The translations under genes were made by a program, and so were the position numbers. Under the pieces are notes generated by a model. That model made no database searches. It saw nothing but the letters and a program-made list of their open reading frames with translations, and was not told where the DNA came from. Positions 53,101 to 62,325 of a stretch of 64,000 nucleotides of DNA are shown here, piece by piece; within the stretch, counting starts at the first letter, position 1, and the number at the start of each line of letters is the position of its first letter. The stretch comes from Dicaeum eximium (Eukaryota > Chordata > Aves > Passeriformes > Dicaeidae), in contig VWZP01008548.1 of NCBI GenBank assembly GCA_013396995.1, positions 124,001 through 188,000 of the forward strand, given 5' to 3'.

Positions 53101-56100
53101 AAATGCTTGTCATTTATCAAGCCTCCTGTAGATTTGGTTTATCATTTCTTTGTATGACAGTATCCTCCAGAGTTCTTAACTGAGACCACATTTCTAAAAA
53201 TTATTTGCAGACTTGTGAGGACACCAGCCATTGGCTAAAATTATCTTCATACACAAAACAGAGAAAGAATGCATAGATGGGAACAGAGATCAAATGAATT
53301 TTTCTAAGTCCTGTAAGAGTCAGTGGCAGATCTATGAAGAGGATTCAAGATTTCTTAGTCATAATTCAGTAGCTTGACATTGTGAAACCAGTTCTACTCA
53401 CTGGAAAAAATAAACAAACAAACAAAAGCATTAGCAAGGACAGAGGGCTGTGTAGCCCTCATTTTACTGAGAATGGGTGTTTTGCTTCAGCAGGCACTGC
53501 AGGATCAAGAGGAAGCATTGACTGTTAAGAAAAACTAAAACGTTTGCAAACTTCATTCTTCTGTTGATAAAAAGCTATAAACCCAAAGTGAATAGCCATG
53601 CATGTGAAAAGAAATTGATCATTTTGAAATTTCTGATTATTGCATAGGTGAAATCATTGATTTACTGAAAGAAACACATACTTGAGTCAGAAAATCAAAT
53701 GCCTTCACAACATTGCCTCACACACGGATTCACTCAAACATAGAGACCAATAATATCTTTTTCTTCTACTTACAGAATATTGACAATTTTGATTTGCATT
53801 GGCTAATATTGTGAAAGGGTTCTGTTTAGTTGCACAACCACAGAAGCATAAAAATACTTTTATAGCATTTATTTGCCCTTGGTGAAATTCAGTGAAGGGT
53901 TCAGAAGCTTGCATGCTTATGGCATAAATTAATTTGTGCTCTTCTGCCAGAGTCACAGAAAGCTGAAAATAAACTTTTATGGCATTTATCCATTTTTAAA
54001 TACTGTTTTGTTGGAAGTCAATAGAGTAGTACGCAGAAATTTCTTGGCTCTTTTCTATTTTGTCTTCATTTAGTACAATTGTTAAAATATATATTTTCTA
54101 ACAAATTTCCAACTGGCTTGTAATGTTTGGCTTCTTAAGAAGTATTGTGTTATGTTTCTTTATGACACAGAGGAAGACACAGGAATTGCAGAATATCCAC
54201 CATTCTCAAATGAAGAACCTCTTTTAAAAAGTACTGACATGAAGCAGATTTTTTTTTCCCAATTCTGGCAATGAGCAGGCACTGCAGAATGACTACATCA
54301 TCTCTGACATCTCCCTAACATTTCAGCAAAACTTTACAAAAAACTGGTGTTGAAGACAAGTAATCAGGTTTTAACTCGTTCTTGAAACTTTACTAACTCT
54401 CTTCCTGTAGATTACCACATAGAAACTGAAACAGATTTAATCATGGCTTGTTCAAAATGTTATTCATGCCATTACTAAGAAGCAACAAGATAATTAAGCT
54501 TTAATATCACAGAAAGAGAGAATCATTGCTTGTTAGCCTGCTTTACTGCCTCTGAAAAAAAGATGTAAGCATAAAAATAGGATTATTCATTTTAGATAGA
54601 GCTATTCATTTTAGATAGACTCCTATTTCTCAGTTTATAAATTGCAATAGAAAACATACTCTTGATTTCAGCAGTTTGGTTACCCTCATGGTGAAGAGAA
54701 GGTATTAGACAAATGAGTGAATACTTATCTCATTTGAATTGAAAAGCCAGTTGAACAAAATAAATGTGCATCAGTATAAAAATATGGCAAAACTTCACTC
54801 CACTCTGGAATATTAATTGAAGACCATTTGCACTGAATAAACTGTGACTTGCCAGAAGCACAACTCCATTAGTGCAGCACATGAACAGATAATGGTCCTC
54901 CTCTTACAGTGACAGGGTTTGTGTGCACTAGGACTGCATTTCTTAGATCAATTTAGTGAAGAACTCACCTAGAATATACTCTCTTATGTAAACAGTACTC
55001 AGTCCAGGATAATAATTGCCAAAAGACATCTCCAAACTTCCAAAGATATCTGAACAGTCTGTATTTTAGTAGATTAACTTGTAACACCTACTGTCAAAAC
55101 CCCAACATTTTATTTAGACCAATACAGTAATAGAATGTGAAACCAAAGCATTTTTCTTCAATCCCTGTAGCTAATAATTAGTAAGCAGGAACAGGAAAGC
55201 ATCCTGATCTTCACACCTATTTTTAACTGCAGGATTTTCTGAGTTGTACAGACAATGCAGCCAGCACAAATTTAGGGTTTTGCTACACATTCTGTGTAAA
55301 AGTGAATCAGTCTCCTTTAAGTGGCTGCCTACATGATGGGCTAACCTAGGGCAATAGATTCCATCCAGCTGAGCAACACAATAATGCACATGCTCAAAGA
55401 GCTCTGCTCCAGGGAAGGTTGTGAGTCATGCCACTAAGTACAGATGTCAGCAAGTACATAAGAGCAGAGAGGAATGGATGAAAAGGCAAATAAAACAATT
55501 AAAGATATTCTGCGTGACTCGAAGACAAAATACATGACTTTGCTGAGACCTCCACAGGTGTTCAGAGTGATAAACTGTGACATGATCAAAAGATCTATAT
55601 TTACAAAAAACCAAGAAACATTTGGGGTATCTTTATTCAGACATTGTTGTAGTTCTGACAGCTGCTCTTCTCAGTATAAAAGTCAGGAGTAAGTTCAGTG
55701 AAACTATAAAAAAGACTATCATTCACATTAATAGAATTAGTACATGCATGCATAGATGGGTGTCAAAACAATTTAAATTAATTTACTCTTTCACTAGCCA
55801 GCAGTTTCTGTGCAAGATCATGTTCTCTATTTTTCATCACAATACTGTCTAGCATAAAACTCCTTCAGATATTTTGATATTTAGTATTGCAGTACTAGTA
55901 AATATCTTCCTGTTGCATTTCAAGTTAAATTCAATACACACATTGAGTGCCAAAAAGTGATATCTTCAGATATAAAAAATTGGCACAAACCCATGGAAGA
56001 CATAGAAAAGGAATAAAGAAGGTAGAAATGCTCATCTTCTGATGTTATATTTTTTTCAACATGTAATGCAACTGCATTCTGAATTTGATTTTAAATTTTC

Positions 56101-59100
56101 CTGAAAGCCCCTTGGCTAGAATAATAAGTAAGTTACACTTTTTTAAAAAGTCAGTTAGTCTGAAAAATAATCTTGCCAATAAATTAGATATTTCTTAGAG
56201 TTTTTCAATCTAAATTACTTTATTGTTTTGTGTTGACTTTTTTTATTGAGCTTAAATTCTACATTTGTTGACACTTTATGAACTACATACTGTCAGCCTC
56301 ATACAAAAATTTCAAAGTTAATTTTTTTAAATATTTGTGTAGGAGATCCATATGTTAAAAAACTCCACACCAAACAGAGAAAAAAACAAGCAAACAAAAA
56401 AAAAATCCCCAAACCAGAAGCCAAGAACTAGATATAATAATGAGCAATAAAATCTATGTTGTCTATGAGCCTGTAAAAAGGAACTGAACATGATATGGAG
56501 AAAGAGACAGGGAAAGGTGAATTGCTACACTGTAATAAGAATTAATTATAGGACCCAATCATAAAGCATTTTTTTTTCTAACTGGTAGGAACACCTGAAA
56601 GGCTTTGCCTACCTGAAGTGAGTCTATCTCAGAAGACTAATCTACAGTTTTCCAATATAGATTACCATTCTGAAGTAGTGATTGGAAGAGATGATGTTCA
56701 GTAGAGTTAGAAAAACAAGCTCAGGAAAAAGACTTTTCAGTGCTGATAGTTAAGCTGAGGTCAGAATGAGAAACTCTCAGACTAAATTTGTTAACTGAAG
56801 TGTTTCTAGCTCAGAAGCCAGCAACCCCTCCTGCTTCAACCCTATTTTTCTGTCTGCACTCCAACAAAAACATACCCCTCCTATTCTCCCTCCCTATTCT
56901 CATGCCATCATTTCCATCCCATTTAAAGCTTGTTATATTGCTAGTGTTACAAACCTCAATATTCTGTTTGCTTGAGTGGTAGCCCTCAAGGCATGTGGGA
57001 GCAACCTGTAAATGCACTGCTCTTGCATTAAGATCTGTTTTACTGATCAAGTTCAACCCAAAATTATACAGTAGCTAGACAGGTACAGCTGCCATTTTCA
57101 CTCAATTACACTCACAGCTAGTGTAATTGTTACTACAATAATTTAATAGTGAGTAATTAATGCCAGGGTCCATATTTTTTGATGAATCATAGTGTGAGGT
57201 ATGATGCTTAGGTGAACATTTATTATGAAAGCATGTGGTGGTCCAAACGAAATAATGTAGATCTTCAGCTAAGAATAATTCTATTGGCTATAAAATAATA
57301 AAGAACTATATCCAAAGTATGTCTCAGGGAAGAGATGCTAAACTCCTTACTTTGCTGCTGAAGACAGGACTGAGAAATGCCTTTGTTTGGCCAATCCTGA
57401 AAGCACAGATCTTATATCAACACCTCTCTTTTGGACACTGTACCTGCCCAAACCATTGCAGAAACAGTGCCCTTGCACTTTGAAATCCTGAAAGCCTGTG
57501 CTCAAAGCCTGTCCTGGAATGTCAGCAATGGACCAGGATCTGTGTAGGGTGCCCCAGTGCTACTGCTGATGCCAAACCAATCAGAACATTCAGTTCCAAA
57601 TATAATTCCTGCCATTGCCAAATGGGGTCCCACAAGATATTCAGAAGCCTGGCCATTGCACCACATTAATTCACCACCACAGAAAAAATGTGAAAACAGA
57701 TCAGATACCATATGGTATTTGTGGTCTTTTTATATCTTTCATCACATTTAGAAGTATCTACCACATTCAGTACAAACAACAAATAAAGCCATTTCCACAA
57801 AGAATGTTACATTTTTTGTGGATTGCAGAGGAAAGACATTATAAAACAGGGCTGAGGCCTGCTATAAATGACATTGCTGTGTGACTAAGCCTGAAGGAAT
57901 AATGAAAGGCCCAAAAGGGAGAGAAGAAGGTAGTCATAGTCCAGCAGGAGAACATGAAATTGTGGTTTCAAATGGCTGTCATCACAGGCAGGAAAAATGG
58001 CTTGACAGAATTTGCTGCTCTGTTCAGAATGTTTAACATTTTTGTCACAGCCTCCAGGAGTGTTTATGTGCTCTATACAAAAATAATTGACTTGAGAAAT
58101 CCAGTCCTGGGAGCTGGGACTGGAATAATGTTTTTATGTTTTGTCATATTTCCAATTCTTCTGCATTTCTAACTATTTCTATCTATGCATTTTCAGGAGA
58201 AAAAGAGGAAATTATTGTAAATAATGTATCCCATCTTTGTGGATCTTCAGCCTTTTCAGTTTATGAAATAAGATCCATATTTCTTTTTTTTTTCATTCAG
58301 AAACTATTTCAATTGATCATACAAGCACAGAAGAGAAAGAAGAAAAGACATTGAGAAAGTCTTATAAAGAATACACCTATAGCCCTGTACTTGCAATCTT
58401 TTAGGAAACAGACATTAAAGTTTCATAAAACACTAAGATCTAGGCAAAAGTTTCTCATACGTTTAATCTTTTCTTAATCAGTAGACAGTTACAAAAACGT
58501 ACAGAAATGTGTTATTCTTTTTTTTATGGGAAGAGGCTGACCTTGAATCCCAATTTCCAGAGCATGTTGACCAATGAATCCAACAAGAAAGAGAATACTC
58601 TTGCAAAGGTAGGGCATGACACTCTTCTCAGTGTTCAGTGCAACCCCAATCTGAATAAGAGCCTGGGTTTTTTGTTCCTCTCTCATCTTTCCCCAAGTAA
58701 ATCCATGCACTTGAACTACTCAATAGAAAATGTGAAGTGGAAATCAACTACTAAATAAATAAAACACTTTATATATTTAAGTTCTTGTGAATCACACTAT
58801 TAAAAATCTACTCTTTCTTCTTTCTGGTGCATAGGTAATGCACCAAATATCTGAAGAATATTTACATTCTTGGGGAATAGGAATTCTTTGAGTGAACCAT
58901 TCTCCCTTTATGGATCTAACCTTATAACTACTAATATTTCCAATAGCATCTTTCCATGTTTCAGAGTGGTGCTGTAATGCACACATATACCTACGATGTG
59001 TATTAATATTGGTAACATTTAGAGATATACATTTTTAATTCAGAATTAGAAATAAAGAATGATATTTTAATTATTGTCTTTCAGACAATGAAAGACATAT

Positions 59101-62100
59101 TAACTAAAACCAGACTTTTGTTAATAATTGAGCTGAATACTTCCTTCTTGAACATTTTGAACAAAATTTATATTCAACATTTTTCCTTAAAAGACAGACA
59201 AGTCTTGGCTACTCTATCTAAAGATCAAGTCAATCCAAAGAACTCTCTCCTAGAAGCATCATTAGGACTAAAGACTGATGAAGTAACAACCCTTCCCTTC
59301 CCTTCCCTTCCCTTCCCTTCCCTTCCCTTCTTCCCGGAATTTCCCTTCCCTTCCCTTCCCTTCCCCTTAAAACCTCAGTACTGTTTCCCAAACCACTGTC
59401 TGATCATGTCTTCCCAAATTCCTTCTTCACCAATCTATTTTCACAAGATTTTTCTTAGGCATTTTACAAAGCACAGTAGCAGCAAACTAATTGAATGCAC
59501 ACATCAAATTAAACAACTCTGGTGCAGAAGTTGGCCTTTTAATTGGCTTAGCAAAACTCCACTATGCATTGGACCGAAGTTAATTCCTTGATGCTTCCTT
59601 TTTCTCTCATCTTAAAATGGAGTTGTCTTAGTTCACTTCCTTGTGGCTCAGCCTGGCCTTCATACAAAACATCCCTGAGAATTGTGACACTTGCTGGCAG
59701 CCTGAGCAGCCGTGTCAAGCAGTGAATGAGCGAGCATTCGGTGCTCAGCCGTGCATAGGCACGGCCTCATGCATAGCTGTGGCCTCAGGATTGCTCTGCA
59801 GAGAAACTCACATTGCTATTTCCCTTCCCAAACTAAACCTCCAAATCTGCCCATCCGTGGTCACTTTGCATAATGATGCAGGCTCAGTTTAGTCAGCTTA
59901 ACTCCAGGTAATTACCGAGAACACAGTAGGTTTATATAGACCTCTATGAAAAGATAGACTCGCAGATGAATGAGTCATCCTTTGGAAATGCCTATTTCTT
60001 CACAGAGAAAAATAGTAATTGTGACTCCTATTTCAGTGCTTTTAAGAGCACCAAAATTAACTTCAGTGCTTCAGGTTGCTGCCTTAAATCAGATGGGTAA
60101 AGCCAGGCAGCAATTTACACTAGCAATATGCTAGGGCTCCTGTTAGAGCTGCAAAGGAGTAAAGCAAAAGACAAAACATGTGTTCATACTTCCTTGTTAG
60201 AACCAAGAAATATCTAAGCCACAGATAACAGAAGACATAAAATTGAATCATAAGAGAAAGTATTTTAGGGAAGTACGTACTGTAAATACTTTAAAAGTAA
60301 CAGTTTTTAGTGAATAAGTGAATAATTTCTAACTGAAAAAACTTTTTTTGTTTGCAAGTTTTGCTGCTTTTTTTGCTGTACAAACAAAATAGGATTTCTG
60401 TATTTTTTAAATATAAAAGAAGCACTATCTGTTCCTATATTACAGTGAACTACAGAAGAATGACTCAGAAAATTTTTTTTAAAAGCCATAAATTCTAAGA
60501 TCCAGCAACATATTTGGTGTTTACTTAAACCACTGTTATAGGTCAAACCTGAATCCAAAGTGGAAGCTTTTTGTTGTTCTGTTTTTTGCTTTTTATTTTT
60601 TGGTTTTTTAAAGTAAGAGGTCCTTACATAACCCCTAAATATTTAGGAATAGATTTTTTATTCTCTCTGGTTTCAATTTCAACAAACCCAGCCATAATTG
60701 GAGAAGAAAGTAACTGAACACTCTCACATAATCTATATTTATTCCAATTTGTGGCTAAGGGTGAAATTCTATCCTCTGATGTGCATCTCAGGAATGATTT
60801 AGTGTCCAGAGACTTGAAAGACCACAGCCTTTGACTCATTAATTTTGCTCCAACCCTAACTTATTTCCCAAAGGAATTTCTGTCTTCTGATAGATTTGTT
60901 GACAGATTTCTGTCTTGAAATGGCACACAAATGCATTTAACCTTAAATTAGTGACAACATCAAAGTGAAAGATACCATGAAACACGTCAGCCTTTTCCTA
61001 CATAGAGAAGTCTGACAATATATTTCTTGGCTTACATTCTACAAAAAACAAAAAAAAGACATTAATCACAGAAGTCAAGAAGCGTACATAGATGTTATAT
61101 TCTAGATGACATGTTCTTCAACACTGGTAAGCACTTGATTTCCCAATCCTTCCTCTTAGGGAACATGAAGAAGACCACACTTTCTTTTAACCTAGAGACA
61201 TGGGCCTACCTATCAAGAAATAGGAGCAAATAACTCAGAATTCCTCCTAGAAAAAAAACTCGGGACTTGACTGGAGCATGTAGCCTACTCCCTAAAATGA
61301 CATTCAAAGTTGCATTGTACCTCAGTGGTGAAACAGCCTAAGAGACCGATTTCTCTTCAGAGAGGGAGTAGAAACATGGGTCTATGTTTCCAGTAAGTTT
61401 CCATGTTTCTTTGGGTAGATTTCTTAGGCCTTCTTGCTATTTACAAAAAAAAAAAATGTACTCAAATATTTCACTGCCATGGGTTATATCTGCTGAAAAA
61501 TCACTAACAATGTCTCATTAAGATCTCACAAGTAAATTCATTAGTACTTCTGGATTCCAAAGCAGAAGGCTAGAAGTCCACAAAAATCAGGTATTTCAGA
61601 AGAGAATAACTCCAAATTAGTTCTCTAAATTAATTCTGTGTAGAAAACACATAACTGCAGAGTAAAATAAATTGACCCACTATTAAACCGCAGAGCTTTT
61701 TGTCACCACACCAATGTTTATATATTGCAAATCTTTACTGTATTAAAGTTAACAGGAATGTAAACAGACTTCCTGAATTTCTCCCAAACATAGTGAATTT
61801 CTGATAAACAGTCTGTCAAAATATTCCACAGAGATTCCTCTATTTGATTTTTAGGTAGCTGTGAAAGCACGTATTTTCCAAGATTTGCTCTGCTACAACC
61901 TGAAAAGACTGGGCTCTCCATCTCTCAGTTTTCTATATTTTATAGCATTGTTAGCATAATTTCAATTATGTTTGCTTTGATCTTGATGCAAGAGCCAGAA
62001 TCCTGAAAACTAATAAGGACGCCTTACTTCATGTATATGGATGAATAATTCACTATGAAGTCACTCACACCTCATTTATCAGTAAATCTTACCTTTATTT

Positions 62101-62136
62101 GGGTTGCAGTGAAATTTTAAAATCATAAAGCAGCAA
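51419..62136 (-). CDS. 3' part of an unidentified multi-exon protein-coding gene
   Basis: Fourteen confident or fairly confident coding exons plus one tentative one (60121-60148) can be read on the minus strand, in the order 62093-62136, 61739-61899, 60628-60812, 60121-60148, 58866-58971, 58542-58715, 57351-57396, 55217-55345, 54969-55049, 54908-54941, 53774-53962, 52760-52909, 52313-52368, 51735-51906, 51419-51478. Each is bounded by AG and GT, and every junction keeps codon phase, giving 537 codons and a TAG stop. The first exon begins inside a codon, so the 5' part lies beyond the window. The product is rich in Leu, Lys, Glu and Cys with amphipathic stretches, suggesting an all-helical fold. 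Two hydrophobic runs, in the exons at 58.6 and 52.8 kb, could be buried helices or membrane segments. I do not recognise the family and assign no function. Exon finding is by eye, so single boundaries may shift. Confidence 0.8.
51735..51906 (-). CDS. Coding exon 14 (172 nt)
   Basis: This is another very well supported exon. The acceptor is CTTTGTCTGTTTCTAG and the donor is GAGGAAG|GTAAAA. It has 57 full codons: KLVNSLLLTKEEEIIAATRE, then IVALPLNRKEISPDELVKLC, then IFMSAVATYENSLTERK. The heptad-like hydrophobic pattern suggests helices separated by a Pro turn. It ends at a codon boundary. Confidence 0.88.
52313..52368 (-). CDS. Coding exon 13 (56 nt)
   Basis: The acceptor is GATGATCTGTGCAG and the donor is ATCATG|GTGAGA (strong). 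It reads HSFTKFFSRIRHSSLAIS and leaves two bases (TG), which join the first G of the next exon to make Trp. A stronger acceptor (CAAATTCTTTAG) lies 24 nt further in but would not fit the phase of exon 12. Confidence 0.65.
52760..52909 (-). CDS. Coding exon 12 (150 nt)
   Basis: The acceptor is TTATTTTTCTGCTTAAG and the donor is GTGAAG|GTTAAG. It is exactly 50 codons, phase 0 at both ends, and includes NHSFPPEVTQRLRKSC. A hydrophobic run of about 20 residues follows (CLMLHLIILPVAHILSVLCL), which may be a buried helix or a membrane segment. A second possible donor, GCT|GTGAAG, six bases upstream would also keep phase. A (TG)21 tract lies about 146 nt upstream of the acceptor. Confidence 0.75.
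53055..53096. repeat. (CA)21 microsatellite
   Basis: There are 21 uninterrupted CA units on the plus strand. In the sense of the minus-strand gene this is (TG)21, inside the intron between exons 11 and 12 and about 146 nt before the exon 12 acceptor. Confidence 0.99.
53774..53962 (-). CDS. Coding exon 11 (189 nt)
   Basis: This is one of the best supported exons. The acceptor is AAGTTTATTTTCAG and the donor is ATATTCT|GTAAGTAG. It is exactly 63 codons, phase 0 at both ends. It reads LSVTLAEEHKLIYAISMQAS, then EPFTEFHQGQ, then a Cys-rich VFLCFCGCATKQNPF. The length and composition suit an alpha-helical protein. I could not assign a domain. Confidence 0.85.
54908..54941 (-). CDS. Coding exon 10 (34 nt)
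   Basis: The acceptor is AAATTGATCTAAG (modest) and the donor is CACT|GTAAGA (strong). It encodes NAVLVHTNPVT after one base that completes an Arg codon. It ends at a codon boundary, as required by the well-supported next exon. It starts only 28 nt after the preceding exon's donor, which is too short for a normal intron. Either exons 9 and 10 are alternative forms or one boundary is wrong. Confidence 0.45.
54969..55049 (-). CDS. Coding exon 9 (81 nt)
   Basis: The acceptor is TACAGACTGTTCAG and the donor is TTCTAG|GTGAGT, a consensus match. Two frames are open. The phase left by exon 8 picks the one reading YLWKFGDVFWQLLSWTEYCL, then HKRVYS. The other open frame would not join exon 8. Confidence 0.7.
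55217..55345 (-). CDS. Coding exon 8 (129 nt)
   Basis: The acceptor is AATCTATTGCCCTAG and the donor is AAATAG|GTGTGA. It encodes 42 codons including LAHHVGSHLKETDSLLHRMC and NLCWLHCLYNSENPAVKN, the most Cys- and Trp-rich stretch of the protein. An alternative upstream acceptor (GTGTTGCTCAG, exon start 55368) keeps the frame but does not fit the phase of the preceding exon. Confidence 0.75.
57351..57396 (-). CDS. Coding exon 7 (46 nt)
   Basis: Both splice sites are strong: acceptor GATCTGTGCTTTCAG and donor CAGCAAA|GTAAGG. All three frames are open because the exon is short. The phase left by exon 6 selects the frame reading LAKQRHFSVLSSAA, with a Gly codon completed at the start. It leaves two bases (AA), which join the next exon's G to make Lys. 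Confidence 0.65.
58542..58715 (-). CDS. Coding exon 6 (174 nt) with a weak donor
   Basis: The acceptor is CATTTTCTATTGAGTAG. It encodes 57 full codons with GFTWGKMREEQKTQALIQIG and the hydrophobic run YLCKSILFLVGFIGQHALEI. The donor CAAG|GTCAGC is poor at position +3, the weakest in the model. The exon is kept because it joins in phase on both sides and the joined product is smooth. The opposite strand is also open here, and a 48-nt exon-like segment at 58561-58608 on the plus strand was considered and rejected. Confidence 0.65.
58866..58971 (-). CDS. Coding exon 5 (106 nt)
   Basis: The acceptor is TATGTGTGCATTACAG and the donor is CAAGAAT|GTAAAT. It encodes 35 codons plus one base, including HHSETWKDAIGNISSYK and GEWFTQRIPIPQE. 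The frame runs open past the donor for about 23 codons, so a longer version using GTAGAT further on is possible. An earlier donor, AAG|GTTAGA, is also present. The chosen donor is the best of the three and gives the phase needed by the next exon. Confidence 0.7.
59290..59367. repeat. (CCCTT)n pentanucleotide repeat, interrupted
   Basis: About eight CCCTT units, a CTTCCCGGAATTT interruption, then about five more units. It lies in an intron of the minus-strand gene (AAGGG in the sense strand). It produces a spurious long plus-strand open frame with a repeating Pro-Phe-Pro-Ser-Leu pattern. Confidence 0.97.
59640..59950. other. CpG-richer intronic block, possible regulatory element
   Basis: It lies in the intron before the exon at 58.9 kb. 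It contains several CpGs (CAGCCGTGTC, GAGCGAGCATTCGG, CAGCCGTGCATAGGCACGGC) and GCATAATGATGCAGGCTCAG, with a TGCATAGGCACG inverted feature. A plus-strand open frame exists, but no splice sites support it. Confidence 0.25.
60121..60148 (-). CDS. Tentative 28-nt micro-exon
   Basis: A very strong acceptor (TTGCTTTACTCCTTTGCAG) is followed by a short segment reading SNRSPSILL. It ends at a mediocre donor, CTA|GTGTAA. Exon 3 leaves two bases of a codon and the exon at 58.9 kb starts at a boundary, so an exon of exactly this phase type is required between them. This is the best candidate I found, but the donor is weak and another short exon in 58.98-60.6 kb could fill the place. Confidence 0.35.
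60628..60812 (-). CDS. Coding exon 3 (185 nt)
   Basis: The acceptor is GTGGTCTTTCAAG and the donor is GGTTAT|GTAAGG. It starts at a codon boundary, matching exon 2, and ends after two bases of a codon. It has 61 codons, including FLRCTSEDRISP, NKYRLCESVQLLSS and MAGFVEIETREN. In the genomic frame a stop follows directly after the donor, as expected for intron sequence. Confidence 0.78.
61739..61899 (-). CDS. Coding exon 2 (161 nt)
   Basis: The acceptor is CCCAGTCTTTTCAG and the donor is ACA|GTAAAG. It enters with one base of a codon already supplied and leaves at a codon boundary. It encodes 53 full codons with a clearly protein-like composition. They include NQIEESLWNILTDCLSEIHY, an amphipathic helix-like stretch, and then VWEKF. 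The reading frame stays open across the whole exon. Confidence 0.8.
62093..62136 (-). CDS. Coding exon 1 of the chain (44 nt)
   Basis: The acceptor has a strong pyrimidine tract (GTTGTTTTTTTTGAAG) and the donor is AAAG|GTAAGA. Only one reading frame is open: one base completes a codon, then CCFMILKFHCNPNK, then one leftover base. That base joins the GT opening the next exon to make a Gly codon. A CR1 3' tail lies about 70 nt upstream in the gene's sense. The exon is short, so its support comes from the splice sites and the phase match. Confidence 0.65.
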
Positions 62137-62204
62137 CTTCAAAAAAAACAACAGTTTAATTTTTTATATTAAAAAAAATTAAAAAGAAATAAAATAGTTC
62201 AAGA

Positions 62205-62325
62205 AACAACTGTGGCACTGAGTGCCATAGTCTAGTTGACAAGGTTGTAGTTGGTCAAAGGCTGGACTCAGTGACCTCAGAGGTCTTTTCTAGCCTTAAT
62301 GGTTCTGTGATTCTGTGACTGAGAA
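62205..62325 (+). mobile_element. CR1 LINE 3' tail
   Basis: It contains GTGCCATAGTCTAGTTGACA, GGACTCAGTGACCTCAGAGG and the diagnostic end GGTTCTGTGATTCTGTGA. It is severely 5'-truncated (about 120 bp). It lies in an intron of the minus-strand gene, antisense to it and about 70 nt upstream of the first recognised exon. Confidence 0.92.

Noticed and set aside
57502..57711. 69-codon minus-strand open frame within the gene's intron
   Set aside because: It looks protein-like in part, but I found no acceptor/donor pair, and exons on both sides already join in phase without it. A pseudogene or repeat remnant is possible.
58507..58758. Plus-strand open frame with an exon-like core (58561-58608, good donor GCAAAG|GTAGGG)
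   Set aside because: It overlaps the minus-strand exon that fits a 15-exon phase chain. No plus-strand partner exons were found.
59088..59591. 167-codon plus-strand open frame
   Set aside because: It runs through the (CCCTT)n repeat, which keeps frames open artificially.
60307..60558. Minus-strand open frame (KHQICCWILEFMAF...) considered as an exon after 60.7 kb
   Set aside because: The start phase could fit, but no donor gives the phase required by the next exon and the acceptor is weak.
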